Notes: generated from the letters alone by a model not told the origin. Positions 1-6,953 are shown, counted from the stretch's first letter. The stretch: DNA of 64,000 nt from an uncultured Eggerthella sp. (GCA_900546175.1 URBX01000004.1:1-64000), one strand, 5' to 3'. Made by a program: numbers and translations.

Positions 1-1154
1 CCGCGTCGCTCATATCCTGGCTGATAAACGGCAAGTACGTGAACGCGCTGCCGCTCTATCGCATGGAGGCCGACCTGAGGGCGATGGATGTGGCGGTCAG
101 CCGCCAGAACATGGCCAACTGGGTGATGAACGTGCATGCCCGCTGGCTTTCCAGGGTTCACGACAGGATGAGGGCGGAGCTTTTGAGCCACGACCTCGCC
201 CACGCGGACGAGACGGTGGTGCAGGTGCTCAAGGAGCCGAACCGCGAGCCGTCGAGGCAATCAAGGATGTGGCTGTTCTGCTCGTCCAGGCATGACGTGC
301 CCGTCTTCATATTCAAATACGCCCCCACGAGGTCGCGCTCCGTCGCGGAGGACTTCCTGCGCGGCTGGTCCGGCACGCTCACCACCGACGGCTACAAGCC
401 CTACTTCAGCCTGGAGAACGGCGGACATGTCACCAACACCGCATGCCTCGTGCACGTTCGCCGCAAGTTCGCCGAGATCGTGAAGGTCGCCGGCGGCGAC
501 GCGAAGGCGGAATCGGCCGGCAGCGTCGCGCTCGAGGCCAGAAGGCGCATCGACGCCATGTTCTCCGCCGACTCCAAGTTTGACGGCATGGCCCCGGACG
601 CCCGCAAATCGGCGCGAGACGGGCAGCTGCGCCCGCTGATGGAGTCCTTCTGGCGATGGCTGCATTCCCAGCTGCCGAAGGCTTCCCCCGGGCTTGCGCT
701 GCACAGGGCGCTGGAATACGCCATCTGGTGCTGGCCGTACATGATGAACGTGCTGGAGGACGGCAGGCTCGAGCTTGACAACAACATCGCCGAGCGTGCC
801 ATCAAGCCGTTCGTGATCGGCCGCAAAAACTGGTTGTTCAGCAACTCGGTGCGCGGCGCCGAGGCGTCCGCGGCGGTCTACAGCGTCGTCGAGACCGCGA
901 AGGCCAACGGCCTCAACCCCCGCAAGTACGTCGAATGGCTGCTGGAGCAGATGCCCAACGCGGGCGAGCTCACCGACGCCGTCGTGGACTCCTTCCTGCC
1001 ATGGTCGGGCAACGTGCCCGAATCCTGCAGGATGGTGCCTAAGGCCGCCACCAAGGCCGCAGAGACGGCCGACGACCCAATCGTCGACATCGACCGCGAC
1101 GTCCTTGACGACGAGGTCGCCAACAACGCGAGCCGCGACTGGGAGGATTCCTAG
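1..1154 (+). CDS. IS66 family transposase (TnpC), 3' part, cut by the window edge
   Basis: This is the DDE transposase of an IS66-type insertion sequence. The reading frame is open to the first base, so the protein continues to the left; the GTG at 39 is probably only an internal codon because the residues before it (..WLINGKYVNALPLYRME) read as normal IS66 sequence. Visible family marks are HADETVVQV with the first catalytic Asp, LTTDGYKPY with the second, and ELDNNIAERAIKPFVIGRKNW with the final acidic/Arg region, followed by the usual VETAKANGLNP tail. Base composition is strongly GC-rich, unlike the AT-rich chromosome from metK onward, which points to recent acquisition. Whether the copy is active cannot be told because its left part and accessory genes (tnpA/tnpB) are outside the window. 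Confidence 0.93.
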   Translation, partial: ASLISWLINGKYVNALPLYRMEADLRAMDVAVSRQNMANWVMNVHARWLSRVHDRMRAELLSHDLAHADETVVQVLKEPNREPSRQSRMWLFCSSRHDVPVFIFKYAPTRSRSVAEDFLRGWSGTLTTDGYKPYFSLENGGHVTNTACLVHVRRKFAEIVKVAGGDAKAESAGSVALEARRRIDAMFSADSKFDGMAPDARKSARDGQLRPLMESFWRWLHSQLPKASPGLALHRALEYAIWCWPYMMNVLEDGRLELDNNIAERAIKPFVIGRKNWLFSNSVRGAEASAAVYSVVETAKANGLNPRKYVEWLLEQMPNAGELTDAVVDSFLPWSGNVPESCRMVPKAATKAAETADDPIVDIDRDVLDDEVANNASRDWEDS

Positions 1155-1186
1155 GAAACATCCCGAAAGACATCCGGGATAAAGCA

Positions 1187-1219
1187 GGACGCCTCCCGAA
1201 AGGCTATCGGGAGGCGTCC
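1187..1219 (+). terminator. Perfect 13-bp hairpin after the IS66 transposase
   Basis: GGACGCCTCCCGA (1187-1199) pairs perfectly with TCGGGAGGCGTCC (1207-1219) across a 7-nt loop. It lies 32 nt after the transposase stop. There is no clear T-run, so it may be a transcription barrier or a structural part of the insertion sequence end rather than a classical terminator. A weaker hairpin ATCCCG/CGGGAT lies just before it (1160-1180). Confidence 0.6.
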
Positions 1220-1235
1220 GATTCTATAGCGAATA

Positions 1236-1256
1236 CGCGCTACTTTTGAGGCTTAC
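1236..1256 (+). repeat. Right terminal inverted repeat of the IS66-type element
   Basis: Read inward on the minus strand from 1256, this begins GTAAGCCTCAAAAGTAGCG, which fits the GTAAGC start typical of IS66-family ends. It matches the ends of the small element at 2890-3022 in 17 of 21 positions. The element therefore probably ends at 1256. The next 8 bases (GCTAGAAC, 1257-1264) would be one copy of the target duplication; the partner lies outside the window. Confidence 0.65.
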
Positions 1257-1271
1257 GCTAGAACGCATTGA

Positions 1272-1294
1272 AAAAGGAGCCTCGTGGCTCTTTT
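1272..1294 (-). terminator. Terminator of the small three-gene cassette
   Basis: GAGCC (1277-1281) pairs with GGCTC (1286-1290) across the loop TCGT. Flanking A and T runs extend the stem and give a U-tract on both strands. It sits 3-4 nt past the stop of the 50-aa gene on the minus strand and so would end the cassette transcript. Confidence 0.55.
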
Positions 1295-1297
1295 GCG

Positions 1298-1450
1298 CTA
1301 TTTGGATTTTTTCATGTAATAGTTGCCGGTCTTTTTGCTCTTGGCTTTTTCGTACCCGTCGAGCTTTTGGCCGACATGCTGCCGTGCCCTTTTGGGAGAT
1401 ACGGTTTTCCCTGTTCTCTTGTTTTTGAATCCTGACCCTGAATACGGCAT
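1298..1450 (-). CDS. Small highly basic protein, 50 aa, unknown function
   Basis: This short frame runs from ATG at 1450 to TAG at 1298 and encodes 50 residues. The protein begins MPYSGSGFKNKRTGKT and ends KKTGNYYMKKSK; about a quarter of the residues are Lys or Arg and there is no membrane segment. I do not recognise the family. Support for it being real: it follows the stop of the upstream gene by 16 nt on the same strand, and a terminator-like hairpin starts right after its stop codon. Against it: no strong Shine-Dalgarno sequence is visible before the ATG. A nucleic-acid-binding role is possible from the charge alone, which is a guess. Confidence 0.5.
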   Translation of the reverse strand: MPYSGSGFKNKRTGKTVSPKRARQHVGQKLDGYEKAKSKKTGNYYMKKSK

Positions 1451-1466
1451 AGGTGATACTCGCTTG

Positions 1467-1766
1467 CTAAGGCTGTCGAAAAAGGTGATATTGGAAATTA
1501 TCGTCCCGAACGAGCAATTCCCCGTTATCGTAAACGCCCATTAACCGAAGGGAAGACCCTCCTGTTCCTTCGCAGAAAAAGCTATCATCATCAACTTTGA
1601 ACCACTTGAACTTCTGCTTAATGGGGATTAACGATTTTACTTTCATGTACCCCGTTCCGTCTCCTCCGAGGAAAACGGTCCAACGGGTGTCTTTCTCGCT
1701 TGGCTTTGAAGCGCGAAGGTAATCGATGGTGCGGCTTGTCCATGTTCCCAAAAAATTGACTCCCAT
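1467..1766 (-). CDS. Small hypothetical protein, 99 aa, paralogue of its upstream neighbour
   Basis: Unknown function. The start is taken as ATG at 1766 because GAAAGGG lies 5-6 nt upstream; a TTG at 1781 is in frame but would include that ribosome site. The protein starts MGVNFLGTW, has a central FLGGDGTGYMKVK segment, then FKWFKVDDDSFFCEG and alternating hydrophobic stretches, as in a small beta-barrel. The pattern LG-x-W near the start, a GG-x-G segment and F-x-W with an acidic turn are shared with the 107-aa protein at 1809-2132, so the two look like diverged tandem copies. A lipocalin-like fold is a structural guess. No signal peptide or membrane helix is seen, so it is probably cytoplasmic. 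It is the second gene of the cassette, 42 nt after the first. Confidence 0.7.
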   Translation of the reverse strand: MGVNFLGTWTSRTIDYLRASKPSEKDTRWTVFLGGDGTGYMKVKSLIPIKQKFKWFKVDDDSFFCEGTGGSSLRLMGVYDNGELLVRDDNFQYHLFRQP

Positions 1767-1808
1767 AAGAAACCCTTTCAATGGATTGGTTGTTGGCGTA
1801 CGTTCAGA

Positions 1809-2132
1809 TTAGGCTCTGGTATAGAAATAGCCGGCACCTTTATCCAGCCCTGCCGCGATCCTCATGATCATGGAGTTTGGACCATCGAGCATGCAAGTTG
1901 CCCATAAGATATCGCCGACAAAAATTACGAATCCATCGTTTGCATAATCGTATTCCCAAACAAAATCAGCTGTGACGGTTCTACCGAATAGGCCTTTTCT
2001 TTTTGTCGATCCCGTACCTCCTGCGTAGAACGTGTAATCGGTGTACTTATCGACCCAGCGTCTAATGGGGGTTTCACCAAGCGTTGCTTGATGCGCGAAG
2101 CATCTCCATTCGCCAAGAATGTCGTTTTTCAT
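1809..2132 (-). CDS. Small hypothetical protein, 107 aa, first gene of the cassette
   Basis: Unknown function. ATG at 2132 follows a strong GAGAGGAG ribosome site with about 4 nt spacing. The protein starts MKNDILGEWRCF, has YTFYAGGTGSTKRKG in the middle and ends GAGYFYTRA. It shares the LG-x-W start, the AGG-x-G loop and an F-x-W/acidic-turn segment with the 99-aa product of the next gene, suggesting duplication. It has no signal peptide or membrane helix. A good promoter with a palindrome over its -10 box lies directly upstream. The cassette sits between an IS66 end and a MITE-like element, so it is accessory DNA; a role in defence, immunity or host interaction cannot be argued from the sequence. 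Confidence 0.72.
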   Translation of the reverse strand: MKNDILGEWRCFAHQATLGETPIRRWVDKYTDYTFYAGGTGSTKRKGLFGRTVTADFVWEYDYANDGFVIFVGDILWATCMLDGPNSMIMRIAAGLDKGAGYFYTRA

Positions 2133-2139
2133 CGGGCTC

Positions 2140-2185
2140 CTCTCTGAACATGCGTACGATAGTAATTTTCAGAGAGAGATGTCAA
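2140..2185 (-). promoter_or_regulatory. Promoter with operator-like palindrome for the small-gene cassette
   Basis: On the minus strand TTGACA (2180-2185) and TATCGT (2156-2161) are separated by 18 nt, close to a sigma-70 promoter. A 9-bp inverted repeat, TTCAGAGAG (2168-2176) and CTCTCTGAA (2140-2148) as read on the plus-strand coordinates, is centred on the -10 box. The geometry fits a repressor operator. The same repeat could in principle fold in RNA, but the upstream arm lies between -35 and -10 and would not be transcribed. Confidence 0.6.
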
Positions 2186-2404
2186 TCTCTTTAGCATTTT
2201 TTGAAGGTTAAAGGTTATGTCTTGTGATGTTAGATGGGTGCATGTCTCTCTCGCCGTCACATCCGTCACTCCTGTCATTTGTCGTTTGGAATCTGACGCT
2301 AACGCGGGAGGCAGATTGGGCTCGTGGCAACGATTTTGTAACCATTCGGTGTGCGGCTATGGTCATATACAGATTCGTTTGATATTCTAACGATGTAAAA
2401 GGTT
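2172..2404. other. Non-coding stretch between the cassette promoter and the DUF3800 RNA
   Basis: I see no convincing gene here. An 85-codon minus-strand frame (2208-2465) crosses the structured RNA and reads as low-quality protein, so I do not accept it. The only recognised elements are the promoter at its left edge and the RNA candidate at its right edge. Confidence 0.4.
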
Positions 2405-2461
2405 CCACCCCGACGACAAGAGCTCCTTTGCTCTTCCGCGAATAGCGGATAGTCGGGGTGG
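2405..2461 (-). ncRNA. Three-way-junction RNA candidate next to the DUF3800 gene
   Basis: A closing stem of 10 perfect pairs, CCACCCCGAC (2405-2414) with GTCGGGGTGG (2452-2461), encloses two small hairpins: AAGAGC/GCTCTT (2418-2423 with 2430-2435) and CCGC/GCGG (2436-2439 with 2445-2448). Nearly every base of the 57 nt is in a helix or a short loop. It begins 7 nt after the DUF3800 stop codon on the minus strand. Conserved structured RNAs called DUF3800 motifs have been reported beside DUF3800 genes, so the position is meaningful. The strand is inferred from that gene; a terminator-only role is possible, though an A/T-rich tail is weak. Confidence 0.55.
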
Positions 2462-2468
2462 TCATTTT

Positions 2469-2889
2469 TTAGTAGTAGGTTATCGTCCCGCTTCTAAAGA
2501 AGTCGGATTCTTGTACGATTGCCTGCTCGATTTCACTATGCCTATCGTAATCATTGTTTGTCCATGCGCGGAAAATCGCCCAAGAGCAGTAGTCGGCGGC
2601 TTGCAAACCGAAGTCGCTTTTTGATTCCATTGGCCTAAGCGTATATCCAGCCTTATTTCCAAGGAATTCCTTTAGATTTGTCTTAATCGAGCCAATAATG
2701 GCATTGCTCTTTTTTTGAACCGGGATAGTGTCGGTAAATATGCATAGATGGTCGTATTCCGTAGGAACTTTTTCTTGAAAGATAATATCTTTGATCAGGC
2801 TTTTCATAATCATTGAGAAAAATCGTTTCTGATCACGAATTACCGGATTCGCTTTGTTCTTTTGAACGACGATGCTATATACGCGAAAC
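2469..2889 (-). pseudogene. DUF3800 protein, 5'-truncated (C-terminal about 139 residues)
   Basis: The frame ends with the C-terminal signature of DUF3800 proteins: ESKSDFGLQAADYCSWAIFRAW followed by a charged helix. Earlier it has VYSIVVQKNKANP and a central FTDTIPVQKKS segment. Family members are usually much longer and carry an N-terminal acidic Asp-Glu-Ser region, which is missing. The frame runs without a stop into the inverted end of the MITE-like element at 2890, giving a possible chimeric start at GTG 2906 (MVLTLTFRVYS). The gene therefore appears beheaded at the element boundary. Function of the family is not established; members occur often in mobile DNA. A short chimeric protein may still be made. 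Confidence 0.72.
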
Positions 2890-3022
2890 GTAAGCGTCAA
2901 AACCACCGCGTCTTAACAACCTGATCCGTATCCGCGACAATCCTCCCGTCGCCAACGATGGGAGGATTTTTATGAACGTCGCAGAGCGCAAGGCGATGAG
3001 GCGCGGTGGTTTTGACGCTTAC
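2890..3022. mobile_element. 133-bp MITE-like element with IS66-type ends
   Basis: The element is bounded by perfect 21-bp inverted repeats at 2890-2910 and 3002-3022; the left one starts GTAAGCGTCAAAACCACC. The ends match the IS66 right end at 1236-1256 in 17 of 21 positions. Inside is a terminator-like hairpin, ATCCTCCC/GGGAGGAT with a following T-run (about 2940-2973). There is no transposase, so movement would depend on an IS66 enzyme. The 8 bases on each side (CGCGAAAC at 2882-2889, AAATAAGC at 3023-3030) do not match, so either there was no simple insertion here or one flank was later deleted, consistent with the truncated DUF3800 gene. Confidence 0.7.
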
Positions 3023-3071
3023 AAATAAGCCCGCTACCGGACAAAAAACAAAGCAAAGGAAATACGCCTTC

Positions 3072-4325
3072 TTACAATCCGGCAGCAGCACGTAACGCAT
3101 CAACCATATTTGTAGCTTCCCAGGTGAACTCTGGAAGTTCTCTACCAAAATGACCATATGCAGCAGTTTTACGATAGATTGGCCTTCTCAAGTCAAGAGC
3201 TTCAATAATTGCAGCAGGACGAAGGTCGAACACTTCCTTCACTGCTTTTTCAATAGCATCAACAGGAACTTTTTCGGTTCCAAAGGTTTCAACCATAATA
3301 GAGACAGGATGAGCAACACCAATTGCATAGGCAACCTGAACTTCACATCGGTCAGCTAAGCCAGCTGCTACTACATTTTTTGCAACCCAACGAGCAGCAT
3401 ATGCAGCAGACCTATCAACTTTCGTGCAGTCTTTTCCTGAGAAAGCACCGCCACCATGACGTCCCATGCCACCATACGTGTCAACAATGATCTTTCTACC
3501 AGTAAGACCTGCATCGCCCATAGGACCACCAATTACAAAACGGCCTGTTGGATTAATGAAGATTTCCGCATCGGTCTTATCAACACCGTGGGCTTCAAAC
3601 ACTGGCTCAATTACTTCACGAATAATATCAGCGCGAAGGGTTTCCAAATCAACATCTTCAGAGTGCTGAGTAGAAAGAACGATTTTTTCTACCGAAACAG
3701 GCCTGTCTTCAACATAGCGAACACTTACCTGAGTCTTTCCGTCAGGACGAAGATAGTCAAGAATGCCTTGCTTGCGAACGAATGTTAAACGTTCAGACAA
3801 GCGATGAGCCAAATAGATTGGAAGAGGCATCAAGGTTGGCGTTTCGTTGCACGCATAACCAAACATCATACCCTGGTCACCAGCACCAATTTCAGAATAA
3901 ACATCTTCAGCTTCGCCCTTTTGGGCCTCAAACGACTTATCAACTCCCATTGCAATATCAGGAGACTGTTCATGAATGGCATTAAGAACACCACAAGTGG
4001 TGCCATCAAATCCATATTTTGCACGGTCATAGCCGATATCAGTTAATACATCACGCACGATTTCTTGAACATCAATATATGCCTGCGTACGAATTTCGCC
4101 CGAAACAAAAACAACACCCGTAGTAGCCATGGTCTCGCAAGCACAGCGAACATTATTTGGATCTGCAGGCTGACCAGAAGGAGAAATGTAGCCCTTCTTT
4201 GCAAGCTCGATTTCCTTTTCAAAAATTGCATCAAGAATTGCATCTGAAATCTGATCACAGACTTTATCTGGATGACCCTCAGTAACTGATTCGCTCGTAA
4301 ACAAATAGGTTCGTAAATTAGACAT
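3072..4325 (-). CDS. metK: S-adenosylmethionine synthetase
   Basis: It makes S-adenosylmethionine from ATP and methionine in the cytoplasm; the product is the main methyl donor. The 417-aa protein shows the family motifs in order: FTSESVTEGHPDKVCDQISDAILD at the N terminus, GAGDQGMMFGYA near residue 130, then GRFVIGGPMGDAGLTGRK and DTYGG-GRHGGGAFSGKD near residues 270-300. It is somewhat longer than the usual 385-400 residues. The ATG at 4325 has only a weak ribosome site (AGAAG about 16 nt away). A TATACT -10 box (plus coordinates 4362-4367) lies upstream. It is a single-gene unit at the border of the conserved chromosome, with mobile DNA directly past its 3' end. I see no SAM riboswitch. 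Confidence 0.97.
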   Translation of the reverse strand: MSNLRTYLFTSESVTEGHPDKVCDQISDAILDAIFEKEIELAKKGYISPSGQPADPNNVRCACETMATTGVVFVSGEIRTQAYIDVQEIVRDVLTDIGYDRAKYGFDGTTCGVLNAIHEQSPDIAMGVDKSFEAQKGEAEDVYSEIGAGDQGMMFGYACNETPTLMPLPIYLAHRLSERLTFVRKQGILDYLRPDGKTQVSVRYVEDRPVSVEKIVLSTQHSEDVDLETLRADIIREVIEPVFEAHGVDKTDAEIFINPTGRFVIGGPMGDAGLTGRKIIVDTYGGMGRHGGGAFSGKDCTKVDRSAAYAARWVAKNVVAAGLADRCEVQVAYAIGVAHPVSIMVETFGTEKVPVDAIEKAVKEVFDLRPAAIIEALDLRRPIYRKTAAYGHFGRELPEFTWEATNMVDALRAAAGL

Positions 4326-4649
4326 AATGAATCAATCCAATCTTCTCTTATTATCGGATTCAGTATAGCCCATGATAATCATTCTGTACCCAAAAACGTG
4401 GCATCGCAAAAACTGTACACTAGCTATTGCAAACAAACTAATCAATTCGTTTTCTTTAGTTGCATTATTCAAAAATCTACCGTTTTTTATTCGCCATCAG
4501 CCTCATTTTTTCAAAACAGCACTCTTTAAAATGATGTGAACTATTTATAGTTAATCAAAGAAAAAGAAAACGAAACCTTTACAATTCAAAACGTCTGCGA
4601 GGGCGAACCATTTCGCCCTCATCCAACCTTACCCATACAAGGAGTTTTA
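4326..4649. promoter_or_regulatory. Divergent intergenic region between metK and the ATP-grasp gene
   Basis: This 324-base AT-rich gap serves two divergent genes. For metK a TATACT -10 box is seen on the minus strand (4362-4367), with no good -35. For the plus-strand gene there is a perfect 9-bp hairpin, GAGGGCGAA/TTCGCCCTC with a 4-nt loop (4599-4620), 17 nt before an AAGGAG ribosome site at 4640-4645. No gene is seen inside. Confidence 0.5.
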
Positions 4650-6017
4650 ATGACAAGCAATACTTCTCTCACTAATGAATATTTCCAAACTATTGAATCC
4701 TTACAAGGAGATATCCAAGGACGAAGAGATGCGTTTTCCTATATGAAGCAATCAACCGCTATCGTTCATGAGAAAGTTGTTGCCTGCTCTTTTATTCCTC
4801 GCCTTTTTAACGACAAAACATGGCAGACCTTCAAAGAGGTTTCCGAAACCACCCATCGTATTGTGTGCAAGGTTATTGACAACTACCTAAACAATCCAGA
4901 CTACCGCGATGTCTATTCATTTGATGACCGCCTAAAAGAACTAATTCTCATCCCACGCGGATATGACTCCCTTTTCCCTTTTGGTCGTTTCGATGTATTC
5001 CTTAATGAAGACACTTTCGAAATTGGTTTTTGCGAATTAAATGGTGATGGTTCTGCGGGCATGAATGAGAACCGTGAAATCACTCATAGCATTGAGAATT
5101 CTGCTAGCTTTAAAGCTTTTCAAGCAAAACATCCTCTTGAAACTAACAGCGTATTTGAAGCATGGGTTGATACGTTTATCTCAATTTATGAGACCTATCA
5201 ACATAAAGTAGATAATCCTCGTTTTGCTATTTGCGACTACCTTGAAAGAGCAGTTGTTGATGAGTTTAAAATCTTCTGCAATTACTTCAAAGAGCGAGGT
5301 TTCGACTGCGTAATTTGCGATGTAAGAGATTTATCATTCGATGGAGAGGTTCTTCGCAATAAAGAAGGCCAGGAAATTAATGCTATCTGGCGACGGAGCG
5401 TTACTAATGATGTTATTGAGTTTTGGGACGAATCGCAAGATTTCATTTCTGCAGTAAAAGCAGAAAAAGTAGCACTCATTGGTAGTTTTGCCGGCCATCT
5501 TGTCCACGATAAACAAATCTTTGACGTATTACGCCATCCAAAAACGCAAGCTTTTCTTACCGAAGAAGAGATTGAATTTGTTGAGCGTCATGTTCCAAAA
5601 ACACTATTCCTTGACGACAAGCAAGTAGACCTAGAAGAGATTCGTACCCATAAAGATTCCTGGATTATTAAACCAACCGATGCCTATGGTGCAAAAGATG
5701 TGTATGCCGGAAAATCTTTTACTTCCGAAGAATGGAATACCCTTATTGATACGTTTGCGAATTCGGCTGCAGGAGAACCTTTTATTGTCCAAACCTATAT
5801 CACTCCTTACAAAACACTCACCCTTCCTCCTGATACCCTCATTGAAACCCTAAGTGATGACGAAATAAACACTGAAGGTCTTATGTATAACAACTTGAGT
5901 GGTCTTTATGTTTTTGACGGAGTGTTTGCCGGCGTTTTCTCTCGCCTTGGACCACTTCCTACTATCAGCAAAGAACATAAAGGTATTACTTCAGCTACCC
6001 TGCATGTGTTTGAATAA
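4650..6017 (+). CDS. Glutathionylspermidine synthase-like ATP-grasp protein
   Basis: A 455-aa soluble protein of the glutathionylspermidine synthase-like, circularly permuted ATP-grasp group, enzymes that form amide bonds with ATP. The sequence shows FDVFLNEDTFEIGFCELNGDGSAGMNENREI around residue 115, IWRRSV near 248, LIGSFAGHLVHDKQIFDVL near 275 and DSWIIKPTDAYGAKDVYAGK near 340; the last is the ATP-binding Lys/Gly region. The natural substrate is unknown: the members of this family in bacteria without glutathione act on other carboxylates and amines or are uncharacterised. ATG 4650 has a clear AAGGAG site 6 nt upstream. A membrane protein follows after 29 nt, so the two may be co-transcribed. 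Confidence 0.8.
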   Translation: MTSNTSLTNEYFQTIESLQGDIQGRRDAFSYMKQSTAIVHEKVVACSFIPRLFNDKTWQTFKEVSETTHRIVCKVIDNYLNNPDYRDVYSFDDRLKELILIPRGYDSLFPFGRFDVFLNEDTFEIGFCELNGDGSAGMNENREITHSIENSASFKAFQAKHPLETNSVFEAWVDTFISIYETYQHKVDNPRFAICDYLERAVVDEFKIFCNYFKERGFDCVICDVRDLSFDGEVLRNKEGQEINAIWRRSVTNDVIEFWDESQDFISAVKAEKVALIGSFAGHLVHDKQIFDVLRHPKTQAFLTEEEIEFVERHVPKTLFLDDKQVDLEEIRTHKDSWIIKPTDAYGAKDVYAGKSFTSEEWNTLIDTFANSAAGEPFIVQTYITPYKTLTLPPDTLIETLSDDEINTEGLMYNNLSGLYVFDGVFAGVFSRLGPLPTISKEHKGITSATLHVFE

Positions 6018-6046
6018 AAACTCGTAAGGATTTACTAACTCACACA

Positions 6047-6778
6047 ATGAAAGTTTTACAAAGCATTCCCCTTCTTCTTTTACGCATAGCAACCGCTCTC
6101 TGTTTAACCTATGCCTTATTTACTAGTGGGTTGTTTTTATGTACAACACCACAAGCAACCGAGAGTATTGGACATACCTTCTCAAACTGGAATAGCGCAA
6201 TTTTTCCTGAAGAAGATATGGCTACTATTGCCGAAGCTGTTCGTGTATTTAGTGTTGAAGGAGGCGAAGAGTCGTATCTTGTTGATACTATTCATTCCAT
6301 TCTTGAAAGAAATTACCCTGACCTCGATCAGGTCGTTCTAGGTTTAAGCACGCCTCAAGAAACACAGCGATACCTTCTTACTCCTGATGCCATCAGTCAT
6401 CTCAGAGACTGCACTCCCGTATTTCAAACCGTTGCTATTTCAACAGGAGTAATAGGTGCGTTTGGCTTAATTGGCCTTATAGCGTTGGTAATTATCCAAG
6501 GAAGAAAATCGGCAGGAAACGTTCTCCAAGTTGCAAGCCTTATTACTATTGGCATCATTGTTGGTCTGGGAATGTGGGCGCTCTTAGACTTCGATTCGCT
6601 TTTCACTTTCATGCATTCATGTTTCTTTGCACAAGGAACATGGCTTTTCGACGCCCGCTCTCTTCTAATTCAGCTTTTTCCTGAAAATTTTTGGGCAGCA
6701 ATGGCTTTTCTTTGGGCCATCTCCTCAATCATAGTGAGCATAATTGCCTGCCTATTAGGAAAAGTACTCAAACTTTAG
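6047..6778 (+). CDS. DUF1461 / Lit-family integral membrane protein
   Basis: A 243-aa membrane protein with four predicted helices (about residues 8-30, 130-155, 160-185 and 215-240) and a long extracytoplasmic loop between helices 1 and 2. The loop before the last helix reads FMHSCFFAQGTWLFDARSLLIQLFPENFW, a clear match to the F-H-x-x-F-F-x-x-G-x-W-x-F signature of DUF1461 (TIGR01906). Characterised members called Lit move an acyl chain within lipoproteins to give lyso-form lipoproteins. Whether this homologue does that in an actinobacterium is an inference; the conserved His is present. It has a weak ribosome site and is probably translated with the ATP-grasp gene. A strong terminator follows. 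Confidence 0.75.
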   Translation: MKVLQSIPLLLLRIATALCLTYALFTSGLFLCTTPQATESIGHTFSNWNSAIFPEEDMATIAEAVRVFSVEGGEESYLVDTIHSILERNYPDLDQVVLGLSTPQETQRYLLTPDAISHLRDCTPVFQTVAISTGVIGAFGLIGLIALVIIQGRKSAGNVLQVASLITIGIIVGLGMWALLDFDSLFTFMHSCFFAQGTWLFDARSLLIQLFPENFWAAMAFLWAISSIIVSIIACLLGKVLKL

Positions 6779-6793
6779 GTCCCATAAATCAAA

Positions 6794-6828
6794 AAAGCTC
6801 CAAAGGTTTTTGGAGCTTTCATTTTTTG
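6794..6828 (+). terminator. Rho-independent terminator after the DUF1461 gene
   Basis: AAAGCTCCAAA (6794-6804) pairs with TTTGGAGCTTT (6809-6819) across a 4-nt loop and is followed by CATTTTTT. It ends the two-gene unit on the plus strand. Confidence 0.85.
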
Positions 6829-6953
6829 AGGCAGAGCAAAGACGACAGTCAATAATACGGTTATAAAAATACGCTTCGCCTGTTTCAATTTGTCCGCTAG
6901 CTATTGTGTCTTATTAACCACTCTATAAAACTACTAATTGGACAAGTTAAGAG

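Larger units (their letters stand above)
1..1256 (+). mobile_element. IS66-type insertion sequence, right part
   Basis: The transposase gene, its trailing hairpin and a GTAAGC-type terminal repeat together make up the right portion of an IS66-type element that starts left of the window. Its GC-rich composition contrasts with the genes to the right. Confidence 0.75.

Noticed and set aside
401..844. Long minus-strand frames inside the IS66 transposase
   Set aside because: High GC leaves alternate frames open; the plus frame has the family motifs.
2208..2465. An 85-codon minus-strand frame in the gap before the DUF3800 gene
   Set aside because: It runs through the structured RNA, has no ribosome site and its protein looks random.
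2882..3030. 8-bp target duplication around the small IS66-like element
   Set aside because: The flanks CGCGAAAC and AAATAAGC do not match.
2890..3157. An 86-codon minus-strand frame across the MITE-like element into metK
   Set aside because: It consists of the element's inverted end and an out-of-frame part of metK; no support for a protein.
4326..4400. SAM riboswitch before metK
   Set aside because: The 5' region is short and AT-rich, with no set of helices or terminator/antiterminator of a SAM riboswitch.
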